Positions 37,558-47,518 of a stretch of DNA of 64,000 bases are shown here, piece after piece. The notes below the pieces were generated by a model. It was not told the origin of the DNA. It searched no databases and saw nothing but the letters and a program-made list of their open reading frames with translations. The position numbers and the translations under genes were made by a program. How positions within the stretch are numbered: position 1 is the first letter of the stretch; each line of letters begins with the position of its first letter. The stretch is from assembly GCF_016765655.2 (NCBI RefSeq), contig NZ_CP086106.1, forward strand, positions 1,918,501 through 1,982,500, written 5' to 3'. Origin of the DNA: Skermanella mucosa (GTDB taxonomy: Bacteria; Pseudomonadota; Alphaproteobacteria; Azospirillales; Azospirillaceae).

Positions 37558-39069
37558 ATGAACAAGATGACACGCGACATCCCTGTTCCACCCCATGCCG
37601 TCGTCATCGGCAGCGGATTCGGCGGGTTGGCCGCCGCGGTCCGGCTGGGAGCGCGCGGCTACAGGGTCACGGTCCTGGAACGGCTCGATGCGCCGGGGGG
37701 ACGGGCTTACGTCTACCGGCAGGACGGTTTCACGTTCGACGCCGGTCCCACCATCGTGACCGCCCCGTTCCTGCTGGAGGAGCTTTGGCAGCTCTGCGGG
37801 AAGCGGCTTTCCGACGACGTGGAACTGCGGGCGATCTCGCCCTTCTACCGCATCCGGTTCGACGACGGCCAGGTGTTCGAGTATTCCGGCGACGACGCCG
37901 CGATGCGGGCGGAGGTGGCGAAGTTCTCGCCCGCCGATGTCCCGGGCTACGAGAGCTTCCTGAAGGCCAGCGAGGCGCGCTTCAGGATCGGCTTCGAGCA
38001 GTTGGGCGACGTGCCGTTCAGCAGCTGGACGGACATGGCGCGGGTGCTTCCCGATCTGGTCCGGCTGGCGGGCCATCGCTCGGTCTATGACCTGGTCTGC
38101 CGGCACGTGCGAGATACCAGGCTCCGCACCGTGCTGAGCTTCCATCCCCTGCTGGTCGGCGGCAATCCCTTTGCCACCACCTCGATCTACAGCCTGATCG
38201 CCTTCCTGGAGCGGCGCTGGGGCGTCCATTTCGCCATGGGCGGCACGGGGCGACTGGTCCGCGGCCTGGTCGGCCTGATCGAGGGGCAGGGCGGCGTGGT
38301 CCGCTGCAATGCCGAGGTCGCCCGGATCACCGTCCGCGACGGCCGCGCCACGGGTGTCAGGCTGGCATCCGGCGAGGAGATCGCCGCCGACATCGTCGTG
38401 TCCAACGCCGACAGCGCCTGGACCTACCGCCACTTGATCGCGCCGGAGGCCCGCAAGCGCTGGACCGACCGCCGGATCGACCGCGCCCGCTATTCCATGA
38501 GCCTGTTCGTCTGGTACTTCGGCACCCGCCGTCGCTACGAGGATGTCGCCCACCATACGATCCTGCTCGGCCCGCGCTACCGCGACCTGCTGGACGACAT
38601 CTTCCGGCGGAAGGTGCTGGCGCCCGACTTCAGCCTCTACCTGCACCGGCCGACCGCGACCGACCCGTCGCTCGCCCCCGACGGCTGCGACGCCTTCTAC
38701 GTGCTGTCCCCCGTTCCCCACCTGGACAGCGGCACCCGCTGGGACGAGACGGCGGAGACTTACCGCCGCGCCATCGAGCGCCACCTGGCCGAAACGCTGC
38801 TGCCCGGCCTCAAGGATCAGATCGTCACGTCCCGCATGCTGACGCCCCAGGATTTCCAGGACCGCCTGCTCTCGGTGCGCGGCGCCGCCTTCGGGCTGGA
38901 GCCGGTGCTGACACAGAGCGCCTGGTTCCGTCCGCACAACAGGAGCGAGGATATCGAGCGGCTGTATCTGGTCGGAGCCGGGACCCATCCCGGCGCCGGA
39001 CTGCCGGGCGTGCTGTCGTCGGCCCGCGTCCTGGACAAAGTGGTGCCGCATGCGGCCGTCCTGGCCTAG
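37558..39069 (+). CDS. crtI: Phytoene desaturase
   Basis: 503 residues. Desaturates phytoene to neurosporene or lycopene, FAD-dependent. N-terminal dinucleotide fold (AVVIGSGFGGLAAAVRL), then GGRAYVYRQDGFTFDAGPTIVT, and the bacterial carotenoid desaturase signature near the C-terminus (LYLVGAGTHPGAGLPGVL). It heads crtI-crtB, apart from the other crt genes. First ATG used; codon 4 is also Met. Confidence 0.95.
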   Translation: MNKMTRDIPVPPHAVVIGSGFGGLAAAVRLGARGYRVTVLERLDAPGGRAYVYRQDGFTFDAGPTIVTAPFLLEELWQLCGKRLSDDVELRAISPFYRIRFDDGQVFEYSGDDAAMRAEVAKFSPADVPGYESFLKASEARFRIGFEQLGDVPFSSWTDMARVLPDLVRLAGHRSVYDLVCRHVRDTRLRTVLSFHPLLVGGNPFATTSIYSLIAFLERRWGVHFAMGGTGRLVRGLVGLIEGQGGVVRCNAEVARITVRDGRATGVRLASGEEIAADIVVSNADSAWTYRHLIAPEARKRWTDRRIDRARYSMSLFVWYFGTRRRYEDVAHHTILLGPRYRDLLDDIFRRKVLAPDFSLYLHRPTATDPSLAPDGCDAFYVLSPVPHLDSGTRWDETAETYRRAIERHLAETLLPGLKDQIVTSRMLTPQDFQDRLLSVRGAAFGLEPVLTQSAWFRPHNRSEDIERLYLVGAGTHPGAGLPGVLSSARVLDKVVPHAAVLA

Positions 39070-40111
39070 CGTCTCCGCTCGCCCCGGGACCGGGCCGGCC
39101 ACGGCGGCCGATTTCGCGGCTTGCCGCCGGCTGCTCATGAACGCTTCGCGGACCTTCCACGCCGCCTCGCTCCTGCTGCCGTCCAGGGTGCGCCAGCCGG
39201 CCTCCGCCCTCTACGCCTTCTGCCGTCTGGCCGACGACGCGGCCGACCTGGCCGACGACGGCGACGCGGCCCTCGATCGGATGCGCCTGCGGCTGGACCG
39301 GGCCTATGCGGGCCGCCCGCTGGACCACGCGGTGGACAGGGCCTTCGCCGACGTGGTCGACCGTTTCGCCATCCCGCGCACCCTGCCGGAAGCGCTGTTC
39401 GAAGGGTTCGAATGGGATCTGGCCGGCCGGCGCTACGCCGATCTCGGGGAGCTGAACGCCTATGCCGCCCGCGTCGCCGGGACCGTCGGCGCCATGATGG
39501 CCGTGCTGATGGGGGTCCGGAATTCCGACGTCGTCGCCCGCGCCTGCGACCTGGGCATGGCGATGCAGTTGTCGAACATCGCGCGCGACGTCGGCGAGGA
39601 CGCGCGGGCGGGCCGCCTCTACCTGCCGCTGGACTGGCTGCGGGACGCGGGGTTGGACCCCGACGCCTGGATGGCCGATCCGGTGTTCAGCCCGGAATTG
39701 GGCGACGTGGTCCGCCGGCTGCTCGCCGCGGCCGACGAATTCTATCGCCACGCGGACTCCGGCATCGCCCGCCTGCCGCCGGCGTGCCGCCCCGGCATCC
39801 AGGCAGCCCGCCACCTCTATGCGGAGATCGGGCGCGAGGTGGAGCGGGCCGACGGGGACTCGGTTTCCCGCCGGGCCGTCGTCCCGGCCCGTCGCAAGGC
39901 CCTGCTGCTGGCTCGGGCCTCGGCCGCCGCCCTGTCCGGCGCCAGCGGGGGCGAGGGCTTCCGGAGCGCCGAGGAGTCCCGGTTCCTGGTCGAGGCCGTG
40001 ACCGCCACGGCGGAGCGCGAGGAGGTCCGGGACGATCCTGTCGTGTGGCTGCTCCTCCTGTTCGAACGCCTGGAGCGTGGCCAGCGCGTGGCGCTGAAGC
40101 GCCAGGGCTGA
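39050..40111 (+). CDS. crtB: Phytoene synthase
   Basis: Condenses two GGPP to phytoene. 353 residues, trans-isoprenyl synthase family: FHAASLLLPSRVRQPASAL, first Asp motif CRLADDAADLADD, second NIARDVGEDARAGR. The ATG at 39050 overlaps the end of crtI by 20 nt; a downstream start cannot be excluded because the first ~20 residues (MRPSWPSVSARPG) are not conserved. Confidence 0.93.
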   Translation: MRPSWPSVSARPGTGPATAADFAACRRLLMNASRTFHAASLLLPSRVRQPASALYAFCRLADDAADLADDGDAALDRMRLRLDRAYAGRPLDHAVDRAFADVVDRFAIPRTLPEALFEGFEWDLAGRRYADLGELNAYAARVAGTVGAMMAVLMGVRNSDVVARACDLGMAMQLSNIARDVGEDARAGRLYLPLDWLRDAGLDPDAWMADPVFSPELGDVVRRLLAAADEFYRHADSGIARLPPACRPGIQAARHLYAEIGREVERADGDSVSRRAVVPARRKALLLARASAAALSGASGGEGFRSAEESRFLVEAVTATAEREEVRDDPVVWLLLLFERLERGQRVALKRQG

Positions 40112-40117
40112 CCGGCG

Positions 40118-40282
40118 GTGTCCACGGGATGGTTCGCGCTGGCGGAGATGTTGCTTGTGTTCGGCGGTGTCCTCGGCTGGGCGATCTACCAGATCGTCTC
40201 GGTCAGCCGGGCATCCAGGGACGATCCCAAGCCGCCGAAGCGAAGTGATCCGCAGCGAAAGGATAATGACAAGTCATTATGA
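40118..40282 (+). CDS. Single-span small protein after crtB
   Basis: 54 residues from a GTG start 6 bp after crtB: one membrane helix (ALAEMLLVFGGVLGWAIYQIV) then a basic, proline-containing tail (SRASRDDPKPPKRSDP). Helix topology and position match a small uncharacterised protein often seen at this place in Rhodospirillales clusters (recollection, unverified). Likely co-transcribed with crtIB. Confidence 0.7.
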   Translation: MSTGWFALAEMLLVFGGVLGWAIYQIVSVSRASRDDPKPPKRSDPQRKDNDKSL

Positions 40283-40361
40283 ATCTAAGGAGTCGGAACT
40301 AACCGTCGGTGCCTCCGGTTTCCAAGCGATTGCCAAGCAGACGAACCTGAGGAGACGGGAA

Positions 40362-40535
40362 ATGGAAGATGGCAGCGATGGTGGCCTGATCTGGGCACTT
40401 GCCGGCATGACACTGGTGATTGTTCTCATTGTCGTGGTTTATCAGTTCGTTAGAACCAAACGGAAGCAACATAAACTGGGCGAGGACGGTCCCGGCAGCA
40501 ACGTCCGCATGCCGGGCGAGGATCGCCGACACTAG
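40362..40535 (+). CDS. Second single-span small protein
   Basis: 57 residues, ATG at 40362 with a strong GAGGAGACGGG upstream. One helix (GLIWALAGMTLVIVLIVVVYQFV) followed by a charged cytoplasmic-type tail (RTKRKQHKLGEDG). It is not recognised. It lies between crtB and the palindromic repeat pair and could belong to the crtIB transcript. Confidence 0.6.
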   Translation: MEDGSDGGLIWALAGMTLVIVLIVVVYQFVRTKRKQHKLGEDGPGSNVRMPGEDRRH

Positions 40536-40578
40536 AGCTATGCGCGCGATCAGGTTGATCCGCCCGGGGCAGCCGGAC

Positions 40579-40672
40579 CGATGCGTTGGGCCGCGGCCCA
40601 ACCGACGATCGACGGTCCGCACCACCTCCACCCTGCATCAAGCCGTGGGTTGGGCCGTGGCCCAACGCATCG
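40579..40672. repeat. Pair of inverted 25-bp palindromic units downstream of crtC
   Basis: The unit at 40579-40603 (CGATGCGTTGGGCCGCGGCC and five more bases) recurs inverted at 40648-40672 with one mismatch. Each copy itself contains the palindrome GTTGGGCCnnGGCCCAAC. Cruciform or mRNA hairpins are possible. It lies between the 3' ends of convergent transcripts (small proteins and crtC), where a bidirectional terminator would be useful, but lacks T-runs. Confidence 0.85.
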
Positions 40673-40730
40673 CAAAACGTCAGCCGAAAGCCGATGCAGG
40701 GTGTCGGCGATCGGCATCGGCGCGGGAGCG

Positions 40731-41666
40731 TCAGGGCAGGCGCGGCATCCGGAAGGGCAGCAGCGCCTGGACCCAGGGCATGCGGAACCGGTCGAGCGAC
40801 AGGCTCTCATGGACGGCCGTCGCCGGCCGGGATCCGATGCTGGTTTCCAGGACCGAGCGCGCGTAGAACGGCGCGTCCACCAGCGTCTCCCGGACCGTCA
40901 CCGCGTGGCCCGGATCGGCGCGGGTTGCGCGTGGGATGCGCCACCATTTCGTGGCCGGCAGCCGGGCCGGCGGCAACGGATCGTCCATCTCCACCGCGCC
41001 CGCCGGGTCGATCCGCAGGGACAGCGCCAGCGGAGGCGCGGCGCGGCGGTCCACGTTGTACAGGATCGCGGCGCCGTCCCCCAGGTCGGCCCGGCACCAG
41101 TCCCACTGGCTGAAGGCGTCTTCCAGCGCCTCGTCGCCCGCGTTGGTGTCGAGATACCCGGTGCCGGTCCAGCGCAGGCCGGGCCGGTCGAGGTCCACCT
41201 CCACCCGGGAGCGGGGAGAGATCGGCCACCAGCGGTGCCGGCCCGAGGCGTCCAGGGTGAAGGACCGTTCCGTCAGGGCGTGGGGGTGGACCCGGATGGT
41301 GCCGCTGACCCGGGACGGCACCGGCATGGTGGTCTCGTCGAGGCGGATGGTCAGCACCGTGCCGTCCCAGTCGAGCGAACTGGGACCGATGGCGAGCGAA
41401 CGCTGGTCGCGGCGCAGGCGGCTCCGGCCGCGCTCCGTCATGCACCAGCGGTTGCCGCCGGCTCCCGTCAGGACGACGTTGACCGAGCAGTGGTTCAGCG
41501 GGTCGCCCCGGCCGCGGCGGCGCGCCCAGGCGTAATAGGGCGAGAAGACGCTGCCGATGAAGGCGATCACCGTGAGGCCGTGTTTCCCGTCGTCGCTCAG
41601 CGCGTCGACGTACCACCAGGAATAGCCGTCGCGGGTGACCGGCCGGTCGAAGCGGAGCGTCGCGAA
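40731..41666 (-). CDS. crtC: Hydroxyneurosporene synthase (carotenoid 1,2-hydratase); start unresolved
   Basis: Adds water to the 1,2 double bond of acyclic carotenoids on the way to spirilloxanthin or spheroidene. The family core is complete: GYSWWYVDALSDDGKHG, FIGSVFSPYYAWARR, NVVLTGAGGNRWCMTERG, and the C-terminal LETSIGSRP. The start cannot be placed: in this frame no ATG, GTG or TTG occurs between the conserved RFDRPVTRDG segment and well inside crtD (to beyond 41820). The given end, 41666, marks roughly where homology begins. It overlaps crtD by about 70 nt in the -1 frame. The first conventional codon, GTG in GLTVIAF, would delete conserved residues. Confidence 0.82.
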   Translation of the reverse strand, partial: FATLRFDRPVTRDGYSWWYVDALSDDGKHGLTVIAFIGSVFSPYYAWARRRGRGDPLNHCSVNVVLTGAGGNRWCMTERGRSRLRRDQRSLAIGPSSLDWDGTVLTIRLDETTMPVPSRVSGTIRVHPHALTERSFTLDASGRHRWWPISPRSRVEVDLDRPGLRWTGTGYLDTNAGDEALEDAFSQWDWCRADLGDGAAILYNVDRRAAPPLALSLRIDPAGAVEMDDPLPPARLPATKWWRIPRATRADPGHAVTVRETLVDAPFYARSVLETSIGSRPATAVHESLSLDRFRMPWVQALLPFRMPRLP

Positions 41667-43153
41667 CCCAGGTCGCGCAGCACCGCCCGAGCCGCCATCC
41701 GGCCGGACAAGGCCACCATCGGCACTCCCGGACCCGGATGGATGCTGCCGCCCGCCAGGTAGAGGCCGGGCATCCTGCTGCGTGCCGTCGGCCGGCTGAA
41801 CGAGGCCTTCCAGCCGTGCGACGCCGGTCCGTAGAGCGCTCCCCCCGTCGCCGGGAAGAGTCGGTTCCAGTCCCGGGGCGTCGTCACCACGGTGTGCTCC
41901 GGCGAGGTCCGCAGGCGCAGGCCGCAGCGTTCCAGGATGCCGAATGTGCTGTTCGCGCATTGCTCGATCTCCGTCGGGTCGAAGGGGTGGGTGTCGCCGG
42001 TCGGCGGGGCGTTGACCAGGCAGAACAGGCGCTCGGAGCCGCCGGGCGGCGCGCCGCTTCCGGCATCCCGGTCCTGCGCGCAGACATAGACGGTCGGCGA
42101 ACGGGGCAGGCGGGAGCGGCCGAAGATGTCGTCGAATTCCGCGGCATAGTCGTCTGAGAAGAAGACCGTGTGCCGCGACAGCGGAAACCCCTCGGTCTCG
42201 GCCAGGAGGCTCCAGGTCACGGCGGACAGCGACCGCTGCGCCGGATCGGCGGGCGGGACGGCCCGTGCCGCAGCGGTTCCCAGGAAGCCGCCGGCCAGCG
42301 CGCCGGAGTCGGCGTTGACGACGACCGAGTCGGCCTCGATCCGCTCGCCGGTGGCGAGCGTGACGCCTGAAGCCCGCCCGCCGGCCGTATCGATCGTCCG
42401 GACCTCGGCTCCGTAGCGGAAAACGGCACCGTGCCGTTCGGCCAGCCGTGCCAGCGCCTCCGCCAGCCGCGCCATGCCGCCTTCGACCAGCCAAACCCCG
42501 TCCTGTTCCACATGGGCTACCAGCATCAGCGTGGCCGGCGCCAGGAAGGGGGAGGAGCCGCAATATGTCGCGTAACGCCCGAACAGCTGGCGCAGGCGCG
42601 GGTCGTGGAAATAGTCGCCCAGCGCCTTCCACAGGGTGTCGAACGGCCGGATGCGCCAGAGGTCGCCCAGGCCCCGCAACCCCACCGATCCGACCAGGCC
42701 CTTGACGCTGGGCTCCGCGCTGCGGACGAACGAGTCCTGGAGCGTGCGCCAGGTCCGCCCGGCCTCGGCCTGGAACCGGCGGAACCCTTCGGCCTCGCGG
42801 GCTCCCGCGAAGGCGCGGATCGCGTCGGCCGACCGCTCCGGGTCGGCGAACAGGTCGAGCCGCGAGCCGTCGGTCCAGGCGTGGCGCGCCAGGATCTCCG
42901 CCGGCTTCAGCGTGACATGCCGGTGCAGGTCGTCCCCGGCGTCGGCGAAGATCTCCTCGAAGATGCGGGGCAGGGTGAAGACGGTCGGCCCTGCGTCCAG
43001 GCGGGCGTCGCCGACGGCGACCTCCCGCATCTTGCCGCCGGGATGGTCCGCCTTCTCCAGGACCGTCACGTCCATGCCCCGGCTCGCCAGCGTCAGGGCG
43101 GCGGTCAGGCCGCCGATGCCGGCGCCGACGACGACGATGCGGTTTCCGAACAA
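41597..43153 (-). CDS. crtD: Methoxyneurosporene (hydroxyneurosporene) dehydrogenase
   Basis: 3,4-desaturase of the acyclic carotenoid pathway. FAD motif IVVVGAGIGGLTAALTLASRG at the N-terminus, then GGKMREVAVGDARLDAGPTV, and the C-terminal GLYLAGGSIHPGPGVPM signature. 518 residues from a TTG start at 43153, chosen because AGGAGAGG lies 9 nt upstream; the only in-frame ATG (43219) falls inside the PpsR site. The last ~22 residues are the shadow of crtC and not conserved, so the original stop may have been lost. Confidence 0.9.
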   Translation of the reverse strand: MFGNRIVVVGAGIGGLTAALTLASRGMDVTVLEKADHPGGKMREVAVGDARLDAGPTVFTLPRIFEEIFADAGDDLHRHVTLKPAEILARHAWTDGSRLDLFADPERSADAIRAFAGAREAEGFRRFQAEAGRTWRTLQDSFVRSAEPSVKGLVGSVGLRGLGDLWRIRPFDTLWKALGDYFHDPRLRQLFGRYATYCGSSPFLAPATLMLVAHVEQDGVWLVEGGMARLAEALARLAERHGAVFRYGAEVRTIDTAGGRASGVTLATGERIEADSVVVNADSGALAGGFLGTAAARAVPPADPAQRSLSAVTWSLLAETEGFPLSRHTVFFSDDYAAEFDDIFGRSRLPRSPTVYVCAQDRDAGSGAPPGGSERLFCLVNAPPTGDTHPFDPTEIEQCANSTFGILERCGLRLRTSPEHTVVTTPRDWNRLFPATGGALYGPASHGWKASFSRPTARSRMPGLYLAGGSIHPGPGVPMVALSGRMAARAVLRDLGSRRSASTGRSPATAIPGGTSTR

Positions 43154-43210
43154 TGTCTCCGGCCTCTCCTGCTTGACATGAAGAATGTCGTTGAACCTGA
43201 CTACTGCTCG

Positions 43211-43228
43211 TGTCAACAATATATGACA
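43211..43228. promoter_or_regulatory. PpsR/CrtJ-type operator between crtD and crtE
   Basis: TGTCAACAATATATGACA is an exact TGT-N12-ACA palindrome in the divergent crtD/crtE promoter region. A TTGACA box is embedded on the minus strand. One site could repress both directions. Confidence 0.8.
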
Positions 43229-43278
43229 GTAACGCGCGACAATCTACCCTTACAACGATGCGCGGCGGGAGGTTGCCC

Positions 43279-44144
<866 letters not shown>

Positions 44145-44148
<4 letters not shown>

Positions 44149-45365
44149 GCCAAAGCGATATGCATCACGCCGGCCACGCCCGCCGGCTTTCCCAGGTCTG
44201 CACGCCGCGGGTCGGCCTGGCCCAGGTCGGCTGGGGGCTGCCCCGGCTGGACCTCTGGATGGACCGCGTCTGGTCGGCGCGCGACCGGCTGATGGCGAGT
44301 CCGCGCTTCCGCCACTGGGCCGCGGCCTTTCCGCTGACCCGCCCGATCGCCCGGCGGCGCAGCCGCGACCTGTTCGACCTGTGCGCCGGCTTCGTCTATT
44401 CCCAGGTGCTGCTGGCCTGCGTCCGGCTCCGCCTGTTCGAGATCCTGGCGGAGCGGTCGATGACCGCGCATGAACTGGCCCGCCGCCTGGGCATGGCGGA
44501 CGAGCCGGCCGAACGGCTGCTGCGGGCCGCCGTCTCGCTCCGGCTGCTGGCCCGGCGCGGCGATGACCGTTTCGGCCTCGGCCCCCTGGGGGCGGCGCTG
44601 GTCGGCAATCCCGGCCTGACCGCCATGATCGAGCATCACGCGATGCTCTACGACGACCTGCGGGACCCGGTGGCGCTGCTGCGCGGCGAGTGCCGCCGGA
44701 CCGGACTGTCGGACTATTGGCCCTATGCCGGCGCCGAACGCCCGGCCGACCTGACCGGCACCCAGGTGGCGGCCTACAGCACCCTGATGGCGGCCTCGCA
44801 GCCGCTGATCGCAGAGGAGGTGCTGGCGGCGTATCCCCTGGACCGCCACCGCTGCCTGATGGATGTCGGCGGCGGTGACGGCGCCTTCCTGAGCGCCGCG
44901 GCTTCCCGCTTCCCCAAGCTGCGGGTGGTCCTGTTCGACCTTCCGGCCGTGACCCAGCGGGCCATGGAGCGGTTCCGGGCCGATGGCCTCGACCTGCGCG
45001 CATCGGCGGTGGGTGGCGATTTCCTGTCCGATCCCCTGCCTTCGGGCGCCGACATCGTGTCGCTTGTCCGCGTGCTCCACGACCATGACGACGAGGAGGC
45101 GCTGACGATCCTGCGGGCGGTGCGCCAGGCGCTCGGCCCCGACGGGACCCTGATGATCGCCGAGCCCATGGCGGAGGCCACCGGGGCCGAGCCGGTCGGC
45201 GACGCCTATTTCGGCTTCTACCTGCTCGCCATGGGCCGGGGCCATGCCCGGACCGCGCGCGAGATCACGGCCCTGCTGCGCCGCGCCGGCTTCGGCGGCG
45301 TCCGGCGGCACGCGACGGCGATGCCGTTGCTGACCGGCGTCATTACTGCCCGTCCGGCAGATTGA
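44145..45365 (+). CDS. crtF: Hydroxyneurosporene O-methyltransferase
   Basis: 406 residues. SAM-dependent methylation of the carotenoid 1-hydroxyl group. N-terminal dimerisation domain with winged-helix wording (AHELARRLGMADEPAERLL), SAM motif LMDVGGGDGAFL and the VLHDHDDEEALTIL segment with the catalytic His. Overlaps crtE by 4 nt. Confidence 0.94.
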
Positions 45366-45391
45366 CGTAAGTTTTTATTGACGTTCTATAC

Positions 45392-45409
45392 TGTCAATAT
45401 AAACTGACA
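45392..45409. promoter_or_regulatory. PpsR/CrtJ-type operator before bchC
   Basis: TGTCAATATAAACTGACA is an exact TGT-N12-ACA palindrome in the 96-bp gap between crtF and bchC. Two TTGACG boxes (45362, 45378) lie just upstream as candidate -35 elements, so bchC probably has its own regulated promoter in addition to readthrough from crtEF. Confidence 0.8.
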
Positions 45410-45461
45410 AATAACCAAGGGCACCCAGCGTGCCGAAACAAACCCTTTGCCGGGGACCGGG

Positions 45462-46397
45462 ATGGAAACGCTCGCAGTCGTGATCGAGGAGCCGGAACGG
45501 CTTGCTCTCCGGAGGCTCGACCTCACGCCGCCGGAATCCGGCGATGTCACCGTGGATGTCCTGTGGAGCGGCATCAGCACGGGGACGGAACGCCTGCTCT
45601 GGCTGGGCCGCATGCCGGTCTTCCCCGGCCTGGGATATCCGCTGGTGCCCGGATACGAGTCCGTGGGCCGCGTCATCCAGGCCGGCGCCGCTTCCGGCCG
45701 GCGCGAGGGCGAGCTGGTGTTCGTGCCGGGCGCCCGCTGCTTCGGCCCGGTCCGGGGACTGTTCGGCGGCGCCGCGGCGCGGCTGGTCGTCGCCGGCGAC
45801 AGGGCCCTGCCGGTGGACGAGGCCCTCGGCGAGCAGGCCGTCCTGCTGGCGCTGGCAGCCACCGCGCACCACGCCATCGACGGCGGCCGCAGGCCCGACC
45901 TGATCGTCGGCCACGGCGTGCTGGGCCGGCTGCTCGCCCGCCTCGCCCTGCTGGAGGGCGGCGAGCCGCCCACGGTGTGGGAGCGCAACCCGATCCGCTG
46001 CACCGGGGCCGACGGCTACCGGGTGATCCATCCGGAGCAGGACGAGCGGCACGACTACCGCGCCGTCTACGACGTCAGCGGCGACGGAGCCTTGCTCGAC
46101 TCCCTGATCGGCCGCCTGGCCCGCGGCGGCGAGGTGATCCTGGCCGGCTTCTATGCCGCCCCGCTGTCCTTCGCCTTCCCGCCGGCCTTCATGCGCGAGG
46201 CCCGCATCCGGATCGCCGCCGAATGGACCCCGCCGGACCTGCCGGCGGTCAGGGACCTGATCGAAACCGGCCGTCTGTCGCTCGACGGACTGATCACCCA
46301 CCGCCTCGACGCGGGCCGCGCCGACGAGGCCTACCGGACGGCCTTCGGCGATCCGGCCTGCCTGAAGATGATCCTGGATTGGAGAAGCCGTTCATGA
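45462..46397 (+). CDS. bchC: Bacteriochlorophyllide a dehydrogenase (3-hydroxyethyl)
   Basis: 311 residues. Oxidises the C3 hydroxyethyl group to acetyl. Medium-chain dehydrogenase fold without the usual zinc Cys set: [31 protein letters not shown], and [15 protein letters not shown] for NAD binding. Start METLAVV at 45462 follows GGGACCGGG. Stop overlaps bchX by 4 nt. Confidence 0.94.
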   Translation: METLAVVIEEPERLALRRLDLTPPESGDVTVDVLWSGISTGTERLLWLGRMPVFPGLGYPLVPGYESVGRVIQAGAASGRREGELVFVPGARCFGPVRGLFGGAAARLVVAGDRALPVDEALGEQAVLLALAATAHHAIDGGRRPDLIVGHGVLGRLLARLALLEGGEPPTVWERNPIRCTGADGYRVIHPEQDERHDYRAVYDVSGDGALLDSLIGRLARGGEVILAGFYAAPLSFAFPPAFMREARIRIAAEWTPPDLPAVRDLIETGRLSLDGLITHRLDAGRADEAYRTAFGDPACLKMILDWRSRS

Positions 46398-47380
46398 CCG
46401 AGACGACCCTGATGGAACGCCTGCGGGCCGAGGCCTCGATCGAGCCCGACCCGGTTCCGACGGCGCCGCCCACCAAGGAGACGCAGATCATCGCGATCTA
46501 CGGCAAGGGCGGCATCGGCAAGAGCTTCACCCTGGCGAACCTGTCCTACATGTTCGCCCAGCAGGGCAAGAAGATCCTTCTGATCGGCTGCGATCCCAAG
46601 AGCGACACGACATCCCTGCTGTTCGGCGGCCGGGCCTGCCCGACCATCCTGGAAACCTCGACCCGCAAGAAGCTGAGCGGCGAGCCGGTCCAGGTCGGCG
46701 ACGTCTGCTTCAAGCGTGACGGGGTCTACGCGATGGAACTGGGCGGGCCGGAGGTCGGGCGCGGCTGCGGCGGCCGGGGCATCATCCACGGCTTCGAGCT
46801 GCTGGAGAAGCTGGGCTTCCACGACTGGGGCTTCGACTATGTCCTGCTGGATTTCTTAGGCGACGTGGTGTGCGGCGGCTTCGGCCTGCCGATCGCCCGC
46901 GACATGTGCCAGAAGGTGATCGTCGTCGGCTCCAACGACCTGCAATCGCTCTACGTCGCCAACAATGTCTGCTCGGCGGTCGAGTATTTCCGCAAGATGG
47001 GCGGCAATGTCGGCGTCGCCGGCATGGTCATCAACAAGGATGACGGCACCGGCGAGGCCCGGGCCTTCGCCGAGGCGGTCGGCATCCAGGTGCTGGCCTC
47101 GATCCCCGCCGACGACGACATAAGGCGCAAGAGCGCCAACTACCAGATCGTCGGCCGGCCGGGCGACCGCTGGGGACCGCTGTTCGAGGAACTGGCCCGC
47201 AACGTCGCCTGGGCACCGCCCGAATGGCCCAAGCCCCTGACCCAGGACGGACTGCTGGGATTGTTCAAGGGCGACGCGGTCGGCCGCGGCGTGGTGCTGG
47301 AGCCGGCGACGCTGGAGGACATGTGCGGCGTCGCGGCGGTCACCAGGCCGTCCCTCGAAGTGATCTACGACGATGTCTAG
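46394..47380 (+). CDS. bchX: Chlorophyllide a reductase iron protein
   Basis: 328 residues, nitrogenase-iron-protein-like. P-loop [12 protein letters not shown] (35-46), GCDPKSDTT, and cluster-ligand Cys in GRGCGGRGI and DVVCGGFG. Delivers electrons to BchYZ for reduction of ring B. Shares the first position of bchXYZ. Confidence 0.96.
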   Translation: MTETTLMERLRAEASIEPDPVPTAPPTKETQIIAIYGKGGIGKSFTLANLSYMFAQQGKKILLIGCDPKSDTTSLLFGGRACPTILETSTRKKLSGEPVQVGDVCFKRDGVYAMELGGPEVGRGCGGRGIIHGFELLEKLGFHDWGFDYVLLDFLGDVVCGGFGLPIARDMCQKVIVVGSNDLQSLYVANNVCSAVEYFRKMGGNVGVAGMVINKDDGTGEARAFAEAVGIQVLASIPADDDIRRKSANYQIVGRPGDRWGPLFEELARNVAWAPPEWPKPLTQDGLLGLFKGDAVGRGVVLEPATLEDMCGVAAVTRPSLEVIYDDV

Positions 47381-47398
47381 GAGCGCACCCGCCTGCGA

Positions 47399-47484
47399 GG
47401 GGAACTGGGGTCAGACCACCATTTCCCCCGAACCTCTCCACCGGCAAGACCGGATGGGAAATGGTGGTCTGACCCCAGTTCCCC
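47399..47484. repeat. 29-bp perfect inverted repeat between bchX and bchY
   Basis: Arms at 47399-47427 and 47456-47484 are exact complements, separated by 28 nt; the core wording is CTGGGGTCAGACCACCATTT. It fills most of the 138-bp bchX-bchY gap and would form a very strong mRNA hairpin. There is no T-run. The wording resembles mobile REP-like palindromes known from several proteobacteria (recollection). Confidence 0.95.
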
Positions 47485-47518
47485 GGTCCCGGCCGATAGT
47501 CTTCAAGGGTACCGCACC

